Source: Euclidia mi (taxonomy: Eukaryota; Arthropoda; Insecta; Lepidoptera; Erebidae). Taken from it: 64,000 nt of DNA. This document shows positions 44,815 to 55,466 of this stretch, piece by piece; the stretch's first letter is position 1; each line of letters begins with the position of its first letter. Under the pieces are notes generated by a model. It ran no database searches, was not told the DNA's origin, and saw only the letters and a program-made list of their open reading frames with translations. The stretch lies in the NCBI GenBank assembly GCA_944739405.2, contig OX123197.2:60116047-60180046 (forward strand), given 5' to 3'. A program made the translations under genes and the position numbers.

Positions 44815-45127
44815 AACTCACACACACGTGCACGCACGCACGCTCGCACCTATATGCAAAGTGTTATTATATGCACACACGCACTTACACGCCCATATAC
44901 ATGTTCGTCATAGTTAAGATTTATTTATTCAACTAATATCCACGCCATATTTTAATTATACATTTATTTTGTAATACACCAGTATGCGAGAGCCCTGGTA
45001 CCCAAAACACCAGTTTAATCTTACCTTGGGTACCAGAGTTCAAAAACATTATGGACTGTTTCATGCCGTGTATTTTATGTGTACCATATAAAATGTAATT
45101 TTTGTAATAAATAAATTATTATTATTC
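43733..45127 (+). pseudogene. LINE reverse transcriptase, second half, with 3' UTR and tail
   Basis: Continues the RT from 35193: ..LYFGAPQGSV then an in-frame TGA (about 43788), SPTLFLLYINSLC, FSYADDTALL (catalytic YADD), a TAG at about 44163, SVLSYCISVWGGAAKTHLLP, and the C-terminal end NLYNTVNRSCNVYP..to 44712. The 3' UTR holds CA/CT microsatellites and ends AATAAATAAATTATTATTATT. Together with 34270-35193 it forms one 5'-truncated LINE. The stops outside the insertion show it was already decaying, apart from the provirus. Confidence 0.85.
44763..44850. repeat. (CA)n/(CT)n microsatellite
   Basis: ACACACACACACAC, CTCTCTCTCTCTCTC, then ACACAC again, inside the LINE 3' UTR. Confidence 0.95.
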
Positions 45128-47380
45128 CGTTTATTAATTATTGCTCTCCTTATCACATTTTACATAGTTAAATATTACAATAAAAAATAAATTTAATATA
45201 TAGAATGGGACCACGGAGACCCACCGGCATCGGGCACAGGGACCAAGCTACCGGTGGTTAGGGCTCCAGAGAAAGGAACCTCCGTACGATGCGTGTCGTG
45301 TCCAGCAATACTGCCTTCTGTATAGAGGACTTGATCCAGCTGTCTAACGAGAGCCTCTTGAGGTGGTGGTCGCGGCTCTTGGCAATAAGACCATTTACGG
45401 TCATGACTATCGGTACAATGATCGCCGAGTCAATATCCCACATGTCGACAATCTCGTGAGCCAGGTCCAAATACTTAATTTGTTTATCTTTTTCGGCTTT
45501 CACGAGATTCTCGTCATGGGGTATGGTGACGTCGATGATCATTGCAAGGCGCTCTAATCGGTCTATCACTACTATGTCCGGCTTGTTAGCCACAATAGTT
45601 CTGTCAGTAATGATAGCGCGATCCCAATACAGAGTAGCACGATCATTTTCAAGAACTGGGTCGGGCACATACCTGTAGTACGGTATTTCAGAGTCGACAA
45701 GTTAGTACTTTAAGGCAAGTTGCTGGTGGACAAACCTGGCTACTTGGTTGTGTCAATGCAAATACTCGCCGTTGGCAAGATACTATATGTCTGAGCGACT
45801 CACCAGGCTGGTGACATGACCGACATATGTCGACCGCCCCATCCCTCAGAATATACTTCCGGTAGTTGTTCGTCATGATAACTTCGTCCATAATTGCAAA
45901 CACAAAACCTTCTGTTTCGGCAAAAAGATCGCCTAAACGCAGCCAGGACACCGATGCTGAAAAATATACGTCGGGCCCATGCAAGGCCCGGTAAAATCGT
46001 CTATGCAGCTCTTTACCTTTCCATACCTCCCTGCGCTCTTCTACACCAAGTACGACAGGTTTGCGCCAGTTCTCTTTCGCCAGACCCAGCGGGGTAAGCC
46101 CACTGTCTACAGCGACCACATCTTGGTGCATACCCGCGTCAGTGTTTAGAAAGTATTCTCTGAGATTGCACACCTCGCGATTGTGGAGGGTCTTGGCACT
46201 TAGGAAGCCACGACCCCCACACATAGGCTAAGAACTCACGGAGCAATTTTCACCTGCGACCGCCGCGGTGGTGGAATTGCGGTTTTATTTCTAAACTCAC
46301 GAGACCGGTTATTTGAGCGGTTTGGCAGCCGCCGCGGCTGCGATCAGCGCCCGCAGACGTGGCGGGCGATGATCGCAAGACGGGTGGTTGCAAGACGGAC
46401 AGTAAAACGATCAGTTGAGATCCAGACCGCCATGGACCCATTTAACATGTTGTGTTAAACATGTCATGTTGTCACGATGCCACAAGTCACAGGCAAAATG
46501 ACGTTGGTTGGTTTCTGTACCCGCCCCTCGCCCGCGACCGCGGCCCGCCAACCGACCGCAGTGCGCGCGGGTGCCACCCGACGAGGCTGCGGTTGACCGC
46601 GGCCCGCACGATTCCACTAGTTGCCCGCCGGTGCAGCGGGAACCGCAAACAACCGCGCACACCGCGGGCGTAAAACGCGTCGTGAGTTGTGCTTCAATTT
46701 TTTACATATATATTTGCATTCTACAGAAACTACGGGCCCGCAACCGCAGCGGCCGTGGGTGAAAATCGCTCCGTGAGTTCTTAGCCTTATGCGGGATGTA
46801 CAATCTCATCACCGACGAACGCGGGGGATGCATCCGGTATGTCGTGAGTAGACAGCGAACTTTCCGATCTAAGTCGTCCAATTCTGTTTGAGTCCATCTG
46901 AGTATGCCGAAGGAGTACACTAAGACCGGCATGGCCCAACCGTTACAGGCACGCACCTTATTTCCGCCTGATAAAAAGCTTTTTAAGATTTTCTTCAGGC
47001 GGCCAAAGAAACGTACCTGTAACGCCTGTTTCATGCCCTCGTCATCAATGCCTAATGCCTGCGAAATACCCAGATATTTGTAGGTTTCGGTTGCAGAGAG
47101 AGATCTAAGTTGTGTGAAATCTGAAAGCATTATACCATCAGATTCCACACTCCTGCCTTGCTTTACATGCATGACCGCACATTTATCCACACCGTACTCC
47201 ATCTTAATTAAATTACTAACATTTTCAGTTGTCTTTAGAAACTTAGTTAACTGGAGGTCGGTGAGGGTAAATAGTTTTAGGTCATCCATGAAAAGGAGAT
47301 GAGAAATAACCTGACCTCTACTCTGCAATCGATAGCCTAGCCCTGAACTTTCGAGCAAAGTGCTCAGGTTCAGTGCTAGA
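45128..47380 (-). pseudogene. Dong/R2-type LINE (restriction-like endonuclease) remnant
   Basis: On the minus strand, from right: RT palm end with HLLFMDDLKLF (a variant of YADD) at about 47290, then YKYLGISQALG and the thumb region to 46790; the GC-rich MITE; then GGRGFLSAKTLHNREV, a zinc-type CRSCHQPGESLRHIVSC (~45770-45820), and the restriction-like endonuclease core ANKPDIVVIDR..MIIDVTIP (PD...D, ~45540-45610) to RRFLSLEP* at 45258. In-frame stop and frameshifts near 45690-45780; the 5' half of RT is missing. Its 3' end abuts the ATT tail of the neighbouring LINE, which fits the TAA-repeat preference known for Dong. Confidence 0.8.
46226..46786. mobile_element. 561-bp GC-rich MITE inside the Dong-like LINE
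   Basis: Terminal inverted repeats of 29 bp with one mismatch: GGCTAAGAACTCACGGAGC (46226) and GCTCCGTGAGTTCTTAGCC (ends 46786), extending through ATTTTCACC. The interior is rich in CCGCGG/GCGGCC words and has no real ORF. Flanks ATA and TTA give no clean target duplication; a TWA-type (PIF/Harbinger) origin is possible. Confidence 0.85.
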
Positions 47381-47449
47381 CATAGAATATAAGTACTACT
47401 GAAAGAGGTTCCAAAAAGTTAACAAGACAAATCAATCTTGTGGCGGTGT

Positions 47450-48400
47450 GCATAAATAAAAACATGCTCTGCGATGATAAAAACGAACTCCGATTTTATT
47501 GTGATAATGAATGAAACAAATCATAATCATGCACCCTTAACTATAATAGAAGTTGAGATAAAAATGCAAATGGAGAAGTGCTCAAAGGCTGTACAGGAGA
47601 ATTTGCCCGATCCTATCTCAAAAATATTTGAGGAAAATATGGCTGCTCTGGAAGATCGTAGTTTGGATCTAATAAAGAAGTTACCAGCTTTTAATAGTGT
47701 ACAAAAAATGCTTTATAGAAAAAGAAATAAATCAATAGGAGCAAGAAAATTAACTTTTGCAAAAGCTAAAGATGTTGAAGTGCCAAAATAAATTGAAAAG
47801 CTATTATTTGCTCATTACGCACGCGGGAAAACCGTATTCTGATATTTGCTGATAATGAATTGAAAAATACATAGGAATTTGAAATTTTATATGGATGGTA
47901 CATTCAAAGTTTGCCCAAAGCCATTCGATCAATTGTACACTATCACAGTCGATTTTGAAGTTCCAGCTATACTGGCAATTCGAAGCAACTTCCCTAGTGT
48001 GAAAATAACGGGCTGCTATTTCCACTTCTATCGCAGTCTCTGGCGTAAAGCTAAGGCGCTAGGTGTATGCAAAACACAATTAGGCAAAGTCCATATAAAA
48101 CTCTGTGCTGCTATGTCTCATCTCCCACCCGAGTTAATTGATGCAGGATGGCTCTATGTGATGGAGGAAGCTCCCAACAGCAACTGCGTCACACAATTTA
48201 ATGACTACTTTGTGAAAACTTGGCTCGAAAACTCGGCACTCGCAGACACTTGGTGTACATTCCAGCATATTAATAATTAAATATGGAACGGGCACATCCA
48301 AAATAGACTGCCTGAAACTAAAGAGAGCAAGAAAAAAATTGACTATGCCATAAACCAAGTAATCACCGGTCAAATCACAGTAGGACATTGTTTGGAAAAC
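47450..48400 (+). pseudogene. MULE transposase remnant with a FLYWCH-type end
   Basis: First part (to 47791) ends a FLYWCH-like zinc finger (ETNHNHAP) followed by a helical linker with LPAFNSVQKMLYRKRNK. Second part (47879-48280) is the MULE core: MDGTFKVCPKPFDQLYTITV, then directly VPAILAIRSNFPSVKITGCY and FHFYRSLWRKAKALGV, so the central part holding the second catalytic residue is deleted. A frame break lies between 47791 and 47879, and a TAA at 48278 is followed by more homologous sequence (WNGHIQNRLPETKESKKK). Not functional. Confidence 0.8.
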
Positions 48401-49357
48401 TAAGAAGTTGACTTTGTTTAATGACGTCGTATATTCTATCTATTATTTAATTTATATATATTAAATATTTAATCTTGTTGATTTAAATAATTATTTATTC
48501 AGACTTTAGTTGTAATTTTTTTTATATTCGTGCATTTTTTTATTTGGCACTTATAATCACAGTGTGTGATTTTAACTAGTTAAGTAGATCTTTATGAATC
48601 CAAACACTAATTGTTATTTTTTTTAGTTTGATTTAAAATATTCTTTTAGAATATTTAGATTTTTTTCTTTTAATGAAAAGATTGAGATTTTGACTAGTTT
48701 TAAGAAAATCCTTATTAATCCAAAGACTGATTGACAGTTAAAACTGTGATTGTTATTATTTCTGATTGTTAAAATACTTTAGAGCGTGATATCAAGGATA
48801 GTTTGAATAGTTATTGTTTTTTTAGTCCTATAAATGAAACAGCTGTGATTTTTGATTATATCAGTCTAACCAAGCGTGGGTGGTTATGTTATATATTATG
48901 GGTGTTTAATTTTTCCTCAAACACTTTTGTTCACGAATGTACAAATATTTCAAATAATACAATACATTTTACCTTTTCTCTAAAGCGGGATGAGTTGAAC
49001 AAAGAAAAATAATAAAAATATTAATGTGGACTACTTATCCCGCGGGATAAGTATTAAGCGGGATGAGTTGACCAAAGCCTCCAAACTGTCGCCCTGGAAA
49101 ATAACCTCGCTTGATCTTTATAGGTACGCCATACCCGCAAGGCTGTCGACATCCTGGATAGCGAAGCACAGAGTTGCATCTACTTTGTACAACTTTATTA
49201 TTATTATTTATGTGATATAAAACTTTAACAATACTTAGTTTAGATAATAAATTAGAAGCTGTATGTGTCTTTTTATTTATTATTATTATTATTCTAAAGG
49301 CTGTTCAAACAAGGGTAATGTTAGATTTAGGTTTGATTTTTAGACTGAAATTATAAT
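48401..49357. other. Non-coding AT-rich stretch
   Basis: Contains two copies of AAGCGGGATGAGTTGA.CAAAG (48983 and 49057) around a perfect palindrome at 49032-49053. No gene. Confidence 0.5.
49032..49053. repeat. Perfect 22-bp palindrome
   Basis: Centre CCCGCGGG with arms TACTTAT/ATAAGTA. The flanking direct copies share GCGGGATGAGTTGA. Confidence 0.9.
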
Positions 49358-51575
49358 TTAACCCTTAAATGCATGATTTTTTAATTTGGAGCGGAAAAAT
49401 GTTTCCAGGCAAGTATTGAGGTACTGATAACGTAAAAAATATTTAAAAAAATCTGGTATAAGAAAATACATATTTATTTTGAAAAAACATGTATGTAGAC
49501 ATTTGGCTACACCATGCGTTAAGACTTAAAATTCATATGACCTCCGATACATAAGTAAGGTATACATTTATTAGGGGTTCCTACCTGCTTATGCAATTAA
49601 ATATTAAATCAAAATAATTTATTTTAAATGGAATGCCGCGAAATTATTGCGATCTTTAGTATGACATAATGCAACCATACATTTTGTGCTCTCAGTCCGC
49701 GAAAATCCTTTACAACCAGGAAGTTTGCATCTATTCTTTGTAGAACATCGTTTTTTGTCGTGGCCTATACCATCAGTCCGCACGTCTTTTGGAGGAACTG
49801 ATTTCATTGGCCCTCTGTGTCTCTTTGCTTCTAGCTCCTTCTCTAAATTACTGCTTGAAGGCCTTCCCCTTTTGGGATCAGTGTATTTCTTATAATTGCA
49901 CAAAGTCTCGGCAAGGTCCGATCTGAAATCCCCCAGAGATATGTTTGGATGTTTTTTTCTATAAAGCACCCATGAGTTTATCACTGCCATGTCAATCATG
50001 TGGTAAAATAATCGGATGTACCACTTTCTACTTTTGATTCTAATTTTGTACCTGCCCAAATAACTGTCCATCAAATCAACTCCGCCCATGTGGGCATTGT
50101 ATTCTTTTACAATTTTTGGGCAAGCAATGGAGACTTTCTTTTTCTGTTTTTTATCAAATCTGCTGACAGTTTCAGCTGGCTCAGATCCAACATACGTAGA
50201 TGCCAACGTCACAAGTTTATTATCCTTCCAGCAGGTCACAGAAACATCCACACCTTCATAGTCTGCCACAAGTTCCTCGTACGATCCTCGTGGTACAGCA
50301 TCCTTCATGTAATCTTTTACTGCCGGCAACTTACAGTTTTTTCCGAGGCGGTTCCTCTGAATAGTGCCTAACGTAAAAATACCTTGAGTATGTAGGTAAT
50401 ATAGCAAAGGAATGGATGTATAAAAATTATCAAAGTAGATAATATGATTCATTTTGCGCGGAACTGAACGACACAATCTAATGACGGTATTACCTACTAC
50501 CCCAAGGTCAGGTTCATAAGGTAAGTTCGGAATATCCTGTTTTCCTGGACACACAGACATAAATATAATAATTCCTAGAAACTGTCGAATTTCTGTGACG
50601 TTTACAGGAGGGCAATTGGCGGTACAATTTTGCGTGATGTACAAATTTGTCTCATCCGCAATTTTAATCAAAATATCTTCATTTATAAATTGAGAAAAAA
50701 AATGATATGGGGTTTCAAGTTGAGCTAATTCTTCCGATAAATCTGTCTTGCCTAAAAAACGTATATGATCTTCACAATATTTCATATTATATTTTTTCCA
50801 TATAAGCTCCCTGCTTCTTTGCCTCCAGGCAGCTATACCAATAATACCCGGTATTACCTGACCAGATGAAGGACCTGCAACAGGAAATTCATTTGGTGGA
50901 CTATGTTCTTCAACGACTAAACCAGGATCTGCATCATATTGTTCTTCTTCTTGTACATCTTCTAATTCCTGTATCAAATCTTGAACATTAGGGTAGTAAT
51001 CTATTTCATTTTCATCTCCAATGCACTCTTCGTCTTCAGAAACATCTCCATTTTCAAGAGCTGATAATATACTCTCAATATTTAGATAGTCTAAACGCCT
51101 AGCCATCCTGAAATACAAAGCAAAATAAGCTGAAACTCTAAACAGAAGCAAAAAATTAATTTGAGTAGAATAAGCTACAAACGCATGATGTATACATTTG
51201 GCAACATACAGTTTTACGATTGTATCTTATCATAGATTCCATAAACTTACAAGTAAAACATGAAATATCAATAGCTTACCTTATAAAGATTGTAAAAATA
51301 TTTTTTTCACTCTCAAAAAGTACTCTTATAATGAGAAATCGAAATTTACGGAAACGATTCTTGCCACTTCACAAACTCTGTCGACCGCAATATTGAAATG
51401 TCGAAAATTTTTACATTTACCGCCAATATTTTTTTTTTATTTAATTTTGACAGTTTGCTATTTTATTGTCTATGATAATCAAATACGTTCGGATACACAT
51501 GCGTAATACGGGTTTTTTAAAAAAGAAGGCAAACAGTACGTATACAATTGGCAACAGAATGCATTTAAGGGTTAA
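49358..51575 (-). mobile_element. piggyBac-family DNA transposon
   Basis: Perfect 13-bp ends CCCTTAAATGCAT (49362-49374) and ATGCATTTAAGGG (51559-51571) lie inside TTAA duplications (49358-49361, 51572-51575). Element length 2210 bp. Subterminal words such as ACATTTGGC and CAATTGGCAAC recur near both ends. Complete at its ends, but its transposase is internally deleted. Confidence 0.92.
49619..51106 (-). CDS. piggyBac-type transposase with an internal deletion
   Basis: Natural start is ATG 51106 (MARRLDYLNIES); TTTCAG just upstream could be a splice acceptor. About 495 residues, against roughly 590 usual. Acidic N-terminus (DVSEDEECIGDENEIDYY), DDE domain with FLGIIIFMSV, the second catalytic Asp in IIYFDNFYTSIPLLYYL, and the later Asp in YNAHMGGVDLMDSYLGRY. 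The C-terminal Cys-rich zinc domain (KNRCKLPGCKGF..CMVALCH) is intact. Between MSVCPGKQDIPNLP and LGVVGNTVIRL about 90-100 residues are missing, including the segment that normally carries the first catalytic Asp. The reading frame survives, so a protein could be made that binds ends but cannot cut. Confidence 0.85.
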   Translation of the reverse strand: MARRLDYLNIESILSALENGDVSEDEECIGDENEIDYYPNVQDLIQELEDVQEEEQYDADPGLVVEEHSPPNEFPVAGPSSGQVIPGIIGIAAWRQRSRELIWKKYNMKYCEDHIRFLGKTDLSEELAQLETPYHFFSQFINEDILIKIADETNLYITQNCTANCPPVNVTEIRQFLGIIIFMSVCPGKQDIPNLPYEPDLGVVGNTVIRLCRSVPRKMNHIIYFDNFYTSIPLLYYLHTQGIFTLGTIQRNRLGKNCKLPAVKDYMKDAVPRGSYEELVADYEGVDVSVTCWKDNKLVTLASTYVGSEPAETVSRFDKKQKKKVSIACPKIVKEYNAHMGGVDLMDSYLGRYKIRIKSRKWYIRLFYHMIDMAVINSWVLYRKKHPNISLGDFRSDLAETLCNYKKYTDPKRGRPSSSNLEKELEAKRHRGPMKSVPPKDVRTDGIGHDKKRCSTKNRCKLPGCKGFSRTESTKCMVALCHTKDRNNFAAFHLK

Positions 51576-52480
51576 AGGAAAATGTGCCATTAAATTTAAA
51601 GAAATGAGGTCTTTCATCATTATTTTGTTAAATTAATTACATTTTTTAATAGAAAGGTCTTTCTAAAATCTTGTGTCATTTATGAAGTAGCCTCCCAAGC
51701 GATCATTAGTATTAAGCAGTAAAAAAATAAGATTAGTACTCTAGAGTTAAATGACCACGAAAGTTTAAAATGCTATACTCCTTATAGCTACAATTTGCTG
51801 GTGATTTATCACGGTCAGACGTCCTACCACATTAAAGTAGACAACCAAAAATACGAAATAGGACATAGAAAACACAATACATTATTAAGTAAAACAGCCT
51901 GCTCGAAATCAGTATTATGTGAAACTGTACAATAATAAACAAGTAGACAGTACAAATCATGTCTGTTTTGTTCTCAAACAAAATGCCTCCGGGGATCTCT
52001 TCACATGCTTACTCGTTTGTTCTCGCCAAGACAATATTTTTTGTACTGGAAGAGATTTACATAAAGACGATGGTTGAGTTGTAGTTGTGAGGAATAAAAG
52101 TAATGACGGAAATTGTATAGATGAGAAGTTTATTTTTATGTAAAAATATTAGTTAAAATTTAACTAAAAAAACTACTTAAAACTTAATTTCTCAAACTTA
52201 AAGGAAAGAATATCCTCTGATGAGAAAATATAAGGGATAGAAAAGGATGGTATGAGTTTCAGGAAGACGCCTGACTTGTAGTAACTCACAGTATGCTTCC
52301 TCTTTTCTTAAAGTCGGATGATCAGTGAATCACCTTGGTAGTTGACAAAAATTGACAATGGCACAAAAAACGCATACGCTTGGCATAACTAAGAGACTTA
52401 CTGCTGGACATAAGATGCCAAAGGCTCTCAACACAGATCTTACTTGAGCCGCCCACGCTTATCCAAAATTTCTGTATAAG
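51576..52480. other. Non-coding stretch
   Basis: No supported gene or repeat. Confidence 0.35.
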
Positions 52481-52860
52481 ATTCATATATGGGTTACGCA
52501 AATATGATCATATCTCCGAATTTCGCATGAAGCTCAAGTGGCTGCCTATCCGCCTTCGACGGAATACTCACATTCTCTGTCTTCTCTATTATATTCTATA
52601 CAATCCTTCATTTCCCTTATATCTCAAAACACGCTTTGAATACCTTTACGACACACATACGAAGTGCTTAAGATCATCGGAGAATCTTAGATTGAAAGTT
52701 CCTTCACACACTACGGTTTCCTACGACAAATCTTTTACTGTACAGGCTGTACGATTGTGGAATTCGTTGCCTGAGACAATCCGACAGGCTCAGTCCTTAA
52801 CAGTATTTAATAAACTCGTCACCAATCACTACTTGCCAGATGTTCCTTGACTGCTCTTTT
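52480..52860 (+). pseudogene. LINE reverse transcriptase C-terminal fragment
   Basis: Encodes MKLKWLPIRLRRNTHILCLL, YILYNPSFPLYLKTRF, LRSSENLRLKVP and FTVQAVRLWNSLPETIRQAQ, the C-terminal end of CR1/Jockey-group RTs, closing with NKLVTNHYLP. 5'-truncated; no palm. Unrelated in detail to the 43733 LINE. Confidence 0.75.
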
Positions 52861-52889
52861 AAACTTGCACTAATATTATATATGGTATC

Positions 52890-53404
52890 TGGTTCGGCGT
52901 TACACCGAAACCGTAGGGTTCTAGGCGACTTGGAGAAGGAAATGGACTGTATAGAGAGGGCGAGTTCTGGGTCGCCTAGAAAGGAATAAGGGAAGAGGAG
53001 ATTGAGTGGGTATAGGATATTTCAAGGATGGAGGGCACCTACCTTATACAACCTTCTTCGTTTCCGTAGGGCAGTCTCCTGGTGGTTTCGTGATGCAGCT
53101 GCTTGTTTCACTACACTACACCATTCGTTTCACTTTCACTTGCGAGCGGGTTTTCCTTGGTGGAAGCGGTAATAAACACATACGGGAGCGGCGCGGTACG
53201 ATACGAGACGGCGTTCTCAGCGAGCGGAATGTTCTAGACTCTCACTCGCGTCCACGATCGCGTCGACGAATCAGGCGAAGGCAGTGCCTCTTCCAGGGAG
53301 TGGGATAGAGCGGGACGGAAATATGGTATCGCTCGCACTAGACGTGGAACGATTGATCTTGATGCGATTCGTTATAGATAGGAAGGTAGATGGCGCTACC
53401 ATAT
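52890..53404 (-). repeat. 3' LTR of the Pao element
   Basis: The lower end is set by the segment shared with 57260-57361. The upper end is inferred from the purine tract GAGGGCCGGGGGGAT on the minus strand, so the length (~515 bp) is approximate. Confidence 0.6.
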
Positions 53405-53617
53405 CCCCCCGGCCCTCAAGGGTTGCCTTAAAAAAAAATAGAATTGAACTTAGCTATGTTGGGTGTACTACCGCATAACCCATCAATAGGCTAAGACAGC
53501 GATATGACAATAAAATTAATCTAAATTAACTTTAGCGAAAAACTACAAACGCAATAATAGCGAAAACTACTAACTAAATACTTAAACTAAGAGGTAGGTC
53601 CAACTTCAGGCTAGATC

Positions 53618-54717
53618 TCACTGAGTTGGAAGCGGACGCGAGTTGATCAGTGCCTCGACTTGTGCAAGGACAGTTAAAGGCTCTTCGTAAGAGAGGATCT
53701 GTTGACCTATAACTTTGAAGAGATGCGTTTTAATTACTTTGACCATGCTTGCCCAACATCCACCGAAATGTGGTGATGCTGGTGGAATAAACTTCCAGTC
53801 AATATGATCTATGGAGAATTCTTCCTGAAGACGAGTACGATAACCCGCGACGTGATTGAAACAAGTAGCGGGAACAAGTTCAATCAATTTGCTAACGCGG
53901 TTGGCGACAAAAGTCTGCCAGCGGTGAGGAGATGAATAAATCCAAGCGAGCACTACCTTGGAGTCGGAAAATGCGTATATTTATTAATAGAGTAGTGGGG
54001 CAAAACTGTGTCTTGAACCTTGTGGAGCAACTGAGACAGCAGAAGGGCCGCGCACAACTCCAGTCTCGCAACCGAAATGGTTTTAACTGGCGAGACCTTA
54101 GACTTGGCATAAACTAACTGCATCGAGTAGTTAGAACCAAAGCGGACTTGCAGATATACGACTCCGCCGTAAGCACGCTCGCTGGCGTCAGCGAAACCTG
54201 TTAAGTTGATCGTACATCCATCTACCAACCCAAGATGACGCGGAATAGTAATTTGATTGAGCGCGGTAAGCTCAATACAAAACTGGCCCCAAGCGGCGAC
54301 AATATGGTCAGGGGGTGTTTCATCCCACTCACACTTTGATAGCCAAAGCTCTTTGATCAAGAGCTTGGCGTACAAAATTGTGGGAGCCACAAAACCCATT
54401 ATGTCCTATAGTCGAGCCACTGTGGACAGCATAGTGCGTTTGGTGCACTTATCATCTGGTGGTGAGACGTCAAACCGAAAACTATCACAGGATTTGTCCC
54501 AGCGTAAACCGAGAACCTTATGCGGTACAGACTTCTCAAACTCAATGTCTGGAGAAGCTGTATGAGAATCTGGTATGCGTGCGAGAACCTCCTTAGAGTT
54601 GCTTGTCCATTTGACAAGATCAAACTGGCCTCGCTTGAAAATCTGAATAAGCTCTTCACAAAGCGAAATTGCTAGCGGAGCGGGTATGACATTACAGGCA
54701 ATGTCATCTATATACAA
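53618..54717 (-). pseudogene. Pao Pol remnants: RT end, RNase H-like and integrase pieces
   Basis: 54717-54406: ALYIDDIACNVI (RT active site) then FKRGQFDLVKWTSNS and HKVLGLRWD, a Pao RT. In-frame TAG at 54408-54406. 54399-53953: MGFVAPTILYAKLLIKELW and LTGFADASERAYGGVVYL (RNase H-like Peptidase_A17-region module as annotated in this family). A one-base deletion near 53990-54010 shifts the frame. 53953-53618: LAWIYSSPHRWQTFVANR, then the end of integrase IPPASPHFGGCWASMVK and VEALINSRPL, with most of the integrase core missing. Non-functional. Confidence 0.85.
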
Positions 54718-54724
54718 AGCGGAT

Positions 54725-54883
54725 GTGTAGTATAGTATAGTGTAGCGTAGCGTAGCTTAGCATAGCATAGCGTAGCATAGCATAGCATAGCATAGCATAG
54801 CGTAGCATAGCGTAGCATAACGTAGCATAGCGTAGCATAGCATGGCGTAGCATAGCATAGCATAGCATAGCATAGCATAGCTA
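54725..54883. repeat. Pentanucleotide microsatellite (TAGCA)n
   Basis: About 30 units of TAGCA/TAGCG, sitting where the first half of the Pao RT should be. Inverse copy at 57989-58136. Confidence 0.95.
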
Positions 54884-55466
54884 ATTAGTGCTTTATCTTA
54901 CACACAGTTTTAGCACCCACCTTGATCTCTTGAAGAGCAGAACAACAACAAGACGTAATACAATGAGAAGTATGTAACGTAGGTACGGTACCCATAATCA
55001 CATACCCAAGTACCGTCTCAATAGCGGGCGGTAAATCATATCGCTCACTACGTACTATTTTAGTTAGTAGCAAGTGCGGAAATATTGAAGCTCCGATCAA
55101 AAGATCAATGCCTGCCGGATTCGCAAACTCCGCGTCGGCTAGCGGCAATGACTCGAGATGAGTGAGTGATGCTACGTCTACATTAGCGTTCGGCAATGCG
55201 TCCGTGATACGCTCCACGATAAGCGAAGAAATGTTAAAATTAATATTCCTATCAAAACGCGAATGTATTTTAATATCTACGGAACCCCTGCAATGCTTTT
55301 CTGATCCACCTATCCCTTTGACGGTTGAGTTAGTATTTTTAAAGTTATTCCATAATCCGAGGCGTTTGAAGCATTCCGATGTTATTGGATTGGTCTGAGA
55401 TGCGCTATCTAGCAGACAACGTACCATGTGCGGCGACCCATTAACATCATATACGATAACTTGCGC
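54732..55466 (-). repeat. Left arm of a large inverted duplication
   Basis: Inverse of 57403-58142 at very high identity (about four amino-acid differences in the 180-residue shared frame). It includes the protease end of Pao Gag and the whole microsatellite. Confidence 0.93.
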
